This document shows, in pieces, positions 63,400 through 64,000 of a DNA stretch of 64,000 nucleotides; position 1 is the stretch's first letter; each line of letters begins with the position of its first letter. The notes under the pieces were generated by a model. It was not told where the DNA came from and did no database searches. It was given only the letters and a program-made list of their open reading frames with translations. This DNA comes from Bacteroidales bacterium (lineage in GTDB: Bacteria; Bacteroidota; Bacteroidia; Bacteroidales; UBA932). Both the position numbers and the translations under genes were made by a program. The stretch is taken from contig JAFRUH010000017.1 in the NCBI GenBank assembly GCA_017438975.1, positions 1 to 64,000 of the forward strand. Direction: 5' to 3'.

Positions 63400-64000
63400 T
63401 GCAGGCTCTGGAGCTGCTGGCTCCGGCCAGAAACAAAGATATCGGCATCGCAGCCATTGACTGCGGTGCCGATGCGGTATATATCGCAGGCCCCGATTTC
63501 GGAGCCCGGCAGGCTGCCGGCAACCCGGTCGGGGACATCGCCGAACTCTGCCGGTATGCCCACCGTTTCGGAGCCCGTATCTTTGTAACGCTCAACACGA
63601 TTCTCTTCGAAGACGAACTTGACCGGGCCGGATCGCTGGTCCGGGAACTCGCCGATGCCGGCGTCGACGCGCTGATCGTGCAGGACCTCGGGGTCATCAC
63701 CCTCAACCTGGGCACTCGACTGCCGCTCCACGCCTCGACCCAGTGCTCTGTCCGGACGCCGGAAAAGGCCGCTTTCATGGAGAGCCTCGGCTTTTCCCGG
63801 ATCGTCCTCGAGCGGCAGATGTCCCTCGAAGGGATCCGTGCCGTCAGGGAAGCGGTCGGGGCGGAAATCGAATTCTTCGTCCATGGCGCCCTGTGCGTCT
63901 GCTACAGCGGGGAGTGCTACCTGTCCGAACGGATCGCCGGAAGAAGCGCCAACCGGGGCGGGTGCATCCAGGCCTGCCGCTCCCGGTATGACCTTGTGGA
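63399..64000 (+). CDS. U32 family peptidase, truncated by the window edge
   Basis: 200 complete codons are visible from ATG 63399 (MQALELLAPARNKDIGIAAI), then the window ends. The U32 pattern is clear: CGADAVYIAG, LPLHASTQCSV, and the Cys-rich signature EFFVHGALCVCYSGECYLSE with further Cys in NRGGCIQACRSRY. Relatives include the tRNA and rRNA hydroxylation proteins TrhP and RlhA, and collagenase-like peptidases; which applies cannot be told from the fragment. Confidence 0.9.
   Translation, partial: MQALELLAPARNKDIGIAAIDCGADAVYIAGPDFGARQAAGNPVGDIAELCRYAHRFGARIFVTLNTILFEDELDRAGSLVRELADAGVDALIVQDLGVITLNLGTRLPLHASTQCSVRTPEKAAFMESLGFSRIVLERQMSLEGIRAVREAVGAEIEFFVHGALCVCYSGECYLSERIAGRSANRGGCIQACRSRYDLV

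Noticed and set aside
1-64000. CRISPR arrays, tRNA or rRNA genes, insertion sequences, prophage
   Set aside because: No regularly spaced repeats, cloverleaf, rRNA or transposase/integrase was recognised; the holin-like gene at 42697-43071 is of the chromosomal kind and has no phage neighbours.

Overview
The window looks like chromosome of a fairly GC-rich member of the Bacteroidales. Signs of this are SusC/SusD and FecR/ECF-sigma pairs, DUF-type Bacteroidetes lipoproteins, a C10 (streptopain) protease, a lipoprotein-rich secretome, and promoters of the Bacteroidetes form TTTG-N18-20-TAnnTTTG. The genus cannot be fixed from sequence alone; an uncultured gut or rumen lineage would fit.

Layout. 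(1) 1-6.75 kb: a lower-GC accessory segment. A C10 protease sits with a small DUF3244-like lipoprotein whose 5' end is frameshifted. Upstream are two tandem copies of a membrane-spanning TPR regulator with a C-terminal HTH. One copy has lost its signal peptide at a junction with an antisense DUF1080 fragment. An outer-membrane-like protein lies between the copies. (2) 6.8-17.4 kb: a long ribosomal operon on the minus strand (rplP to rplQ, with secY, map, infA, rpoA). It starts abruptly at rplP with its own promoter; the usual upstream S10 genes are absent. Several genes here carry strong Shine-Dalgarno sequences, which is unusual for this phylum. (3) 17.4-17.83 kb: a gene-free gap with a large nested palindrome and the pgk terminator. 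(4) 17.8-30 kb: housekeeping genes: pgk, an rRNA methyltransferase, a GT117 glycosyltransferase, then a nine-gene minus-strand run from lepA to ubiE that includes menA, hemD, rnpA and yidD. (5) 30-34.5 kb, plus strand: a gpsA-like dehydrogenase, a split transketolase, and an ECF sigma/anti-sigma-like/Spy-like envelope module. (6) 34.5-46.6 kb: mixed housekeeping genes (LolD-like ABC, apt, sulfatase, acpP, pnuC, uvrC, hemW, TlpA-like thioredoxin) and small membrane proteins. (7) 46.6-62.4 kb: a polysaccharide-utilisation-type locus: DUF4998 and DUF4959/DUF5000-like lipoproteins, SusD, SusC with an STN signalling domain, FecR, a BACON lipoprotein on the opposite strand, ECF sigma, an alpha-L-rhamnosidase, and an M16-like protein lacking the zinc motif. 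(8) 62.4 kb to the end: a TPR protein and a U32 peptidase that runs off the edge.

How parts fit together. In region 7 the STN domain of SusC can pass ligand status to FecR, which would release the ECF sigma encoded with the rhamnosidase, suggesting a rhamnose-containing glycan as substrate. In region 1 the TPR-TM-HTH protein looks like a one-component transmembrane regulator placed upstream of a protease operon. No tRNA, rRNA, CRISPR array, intact insertion sequence or prophage was recognised.
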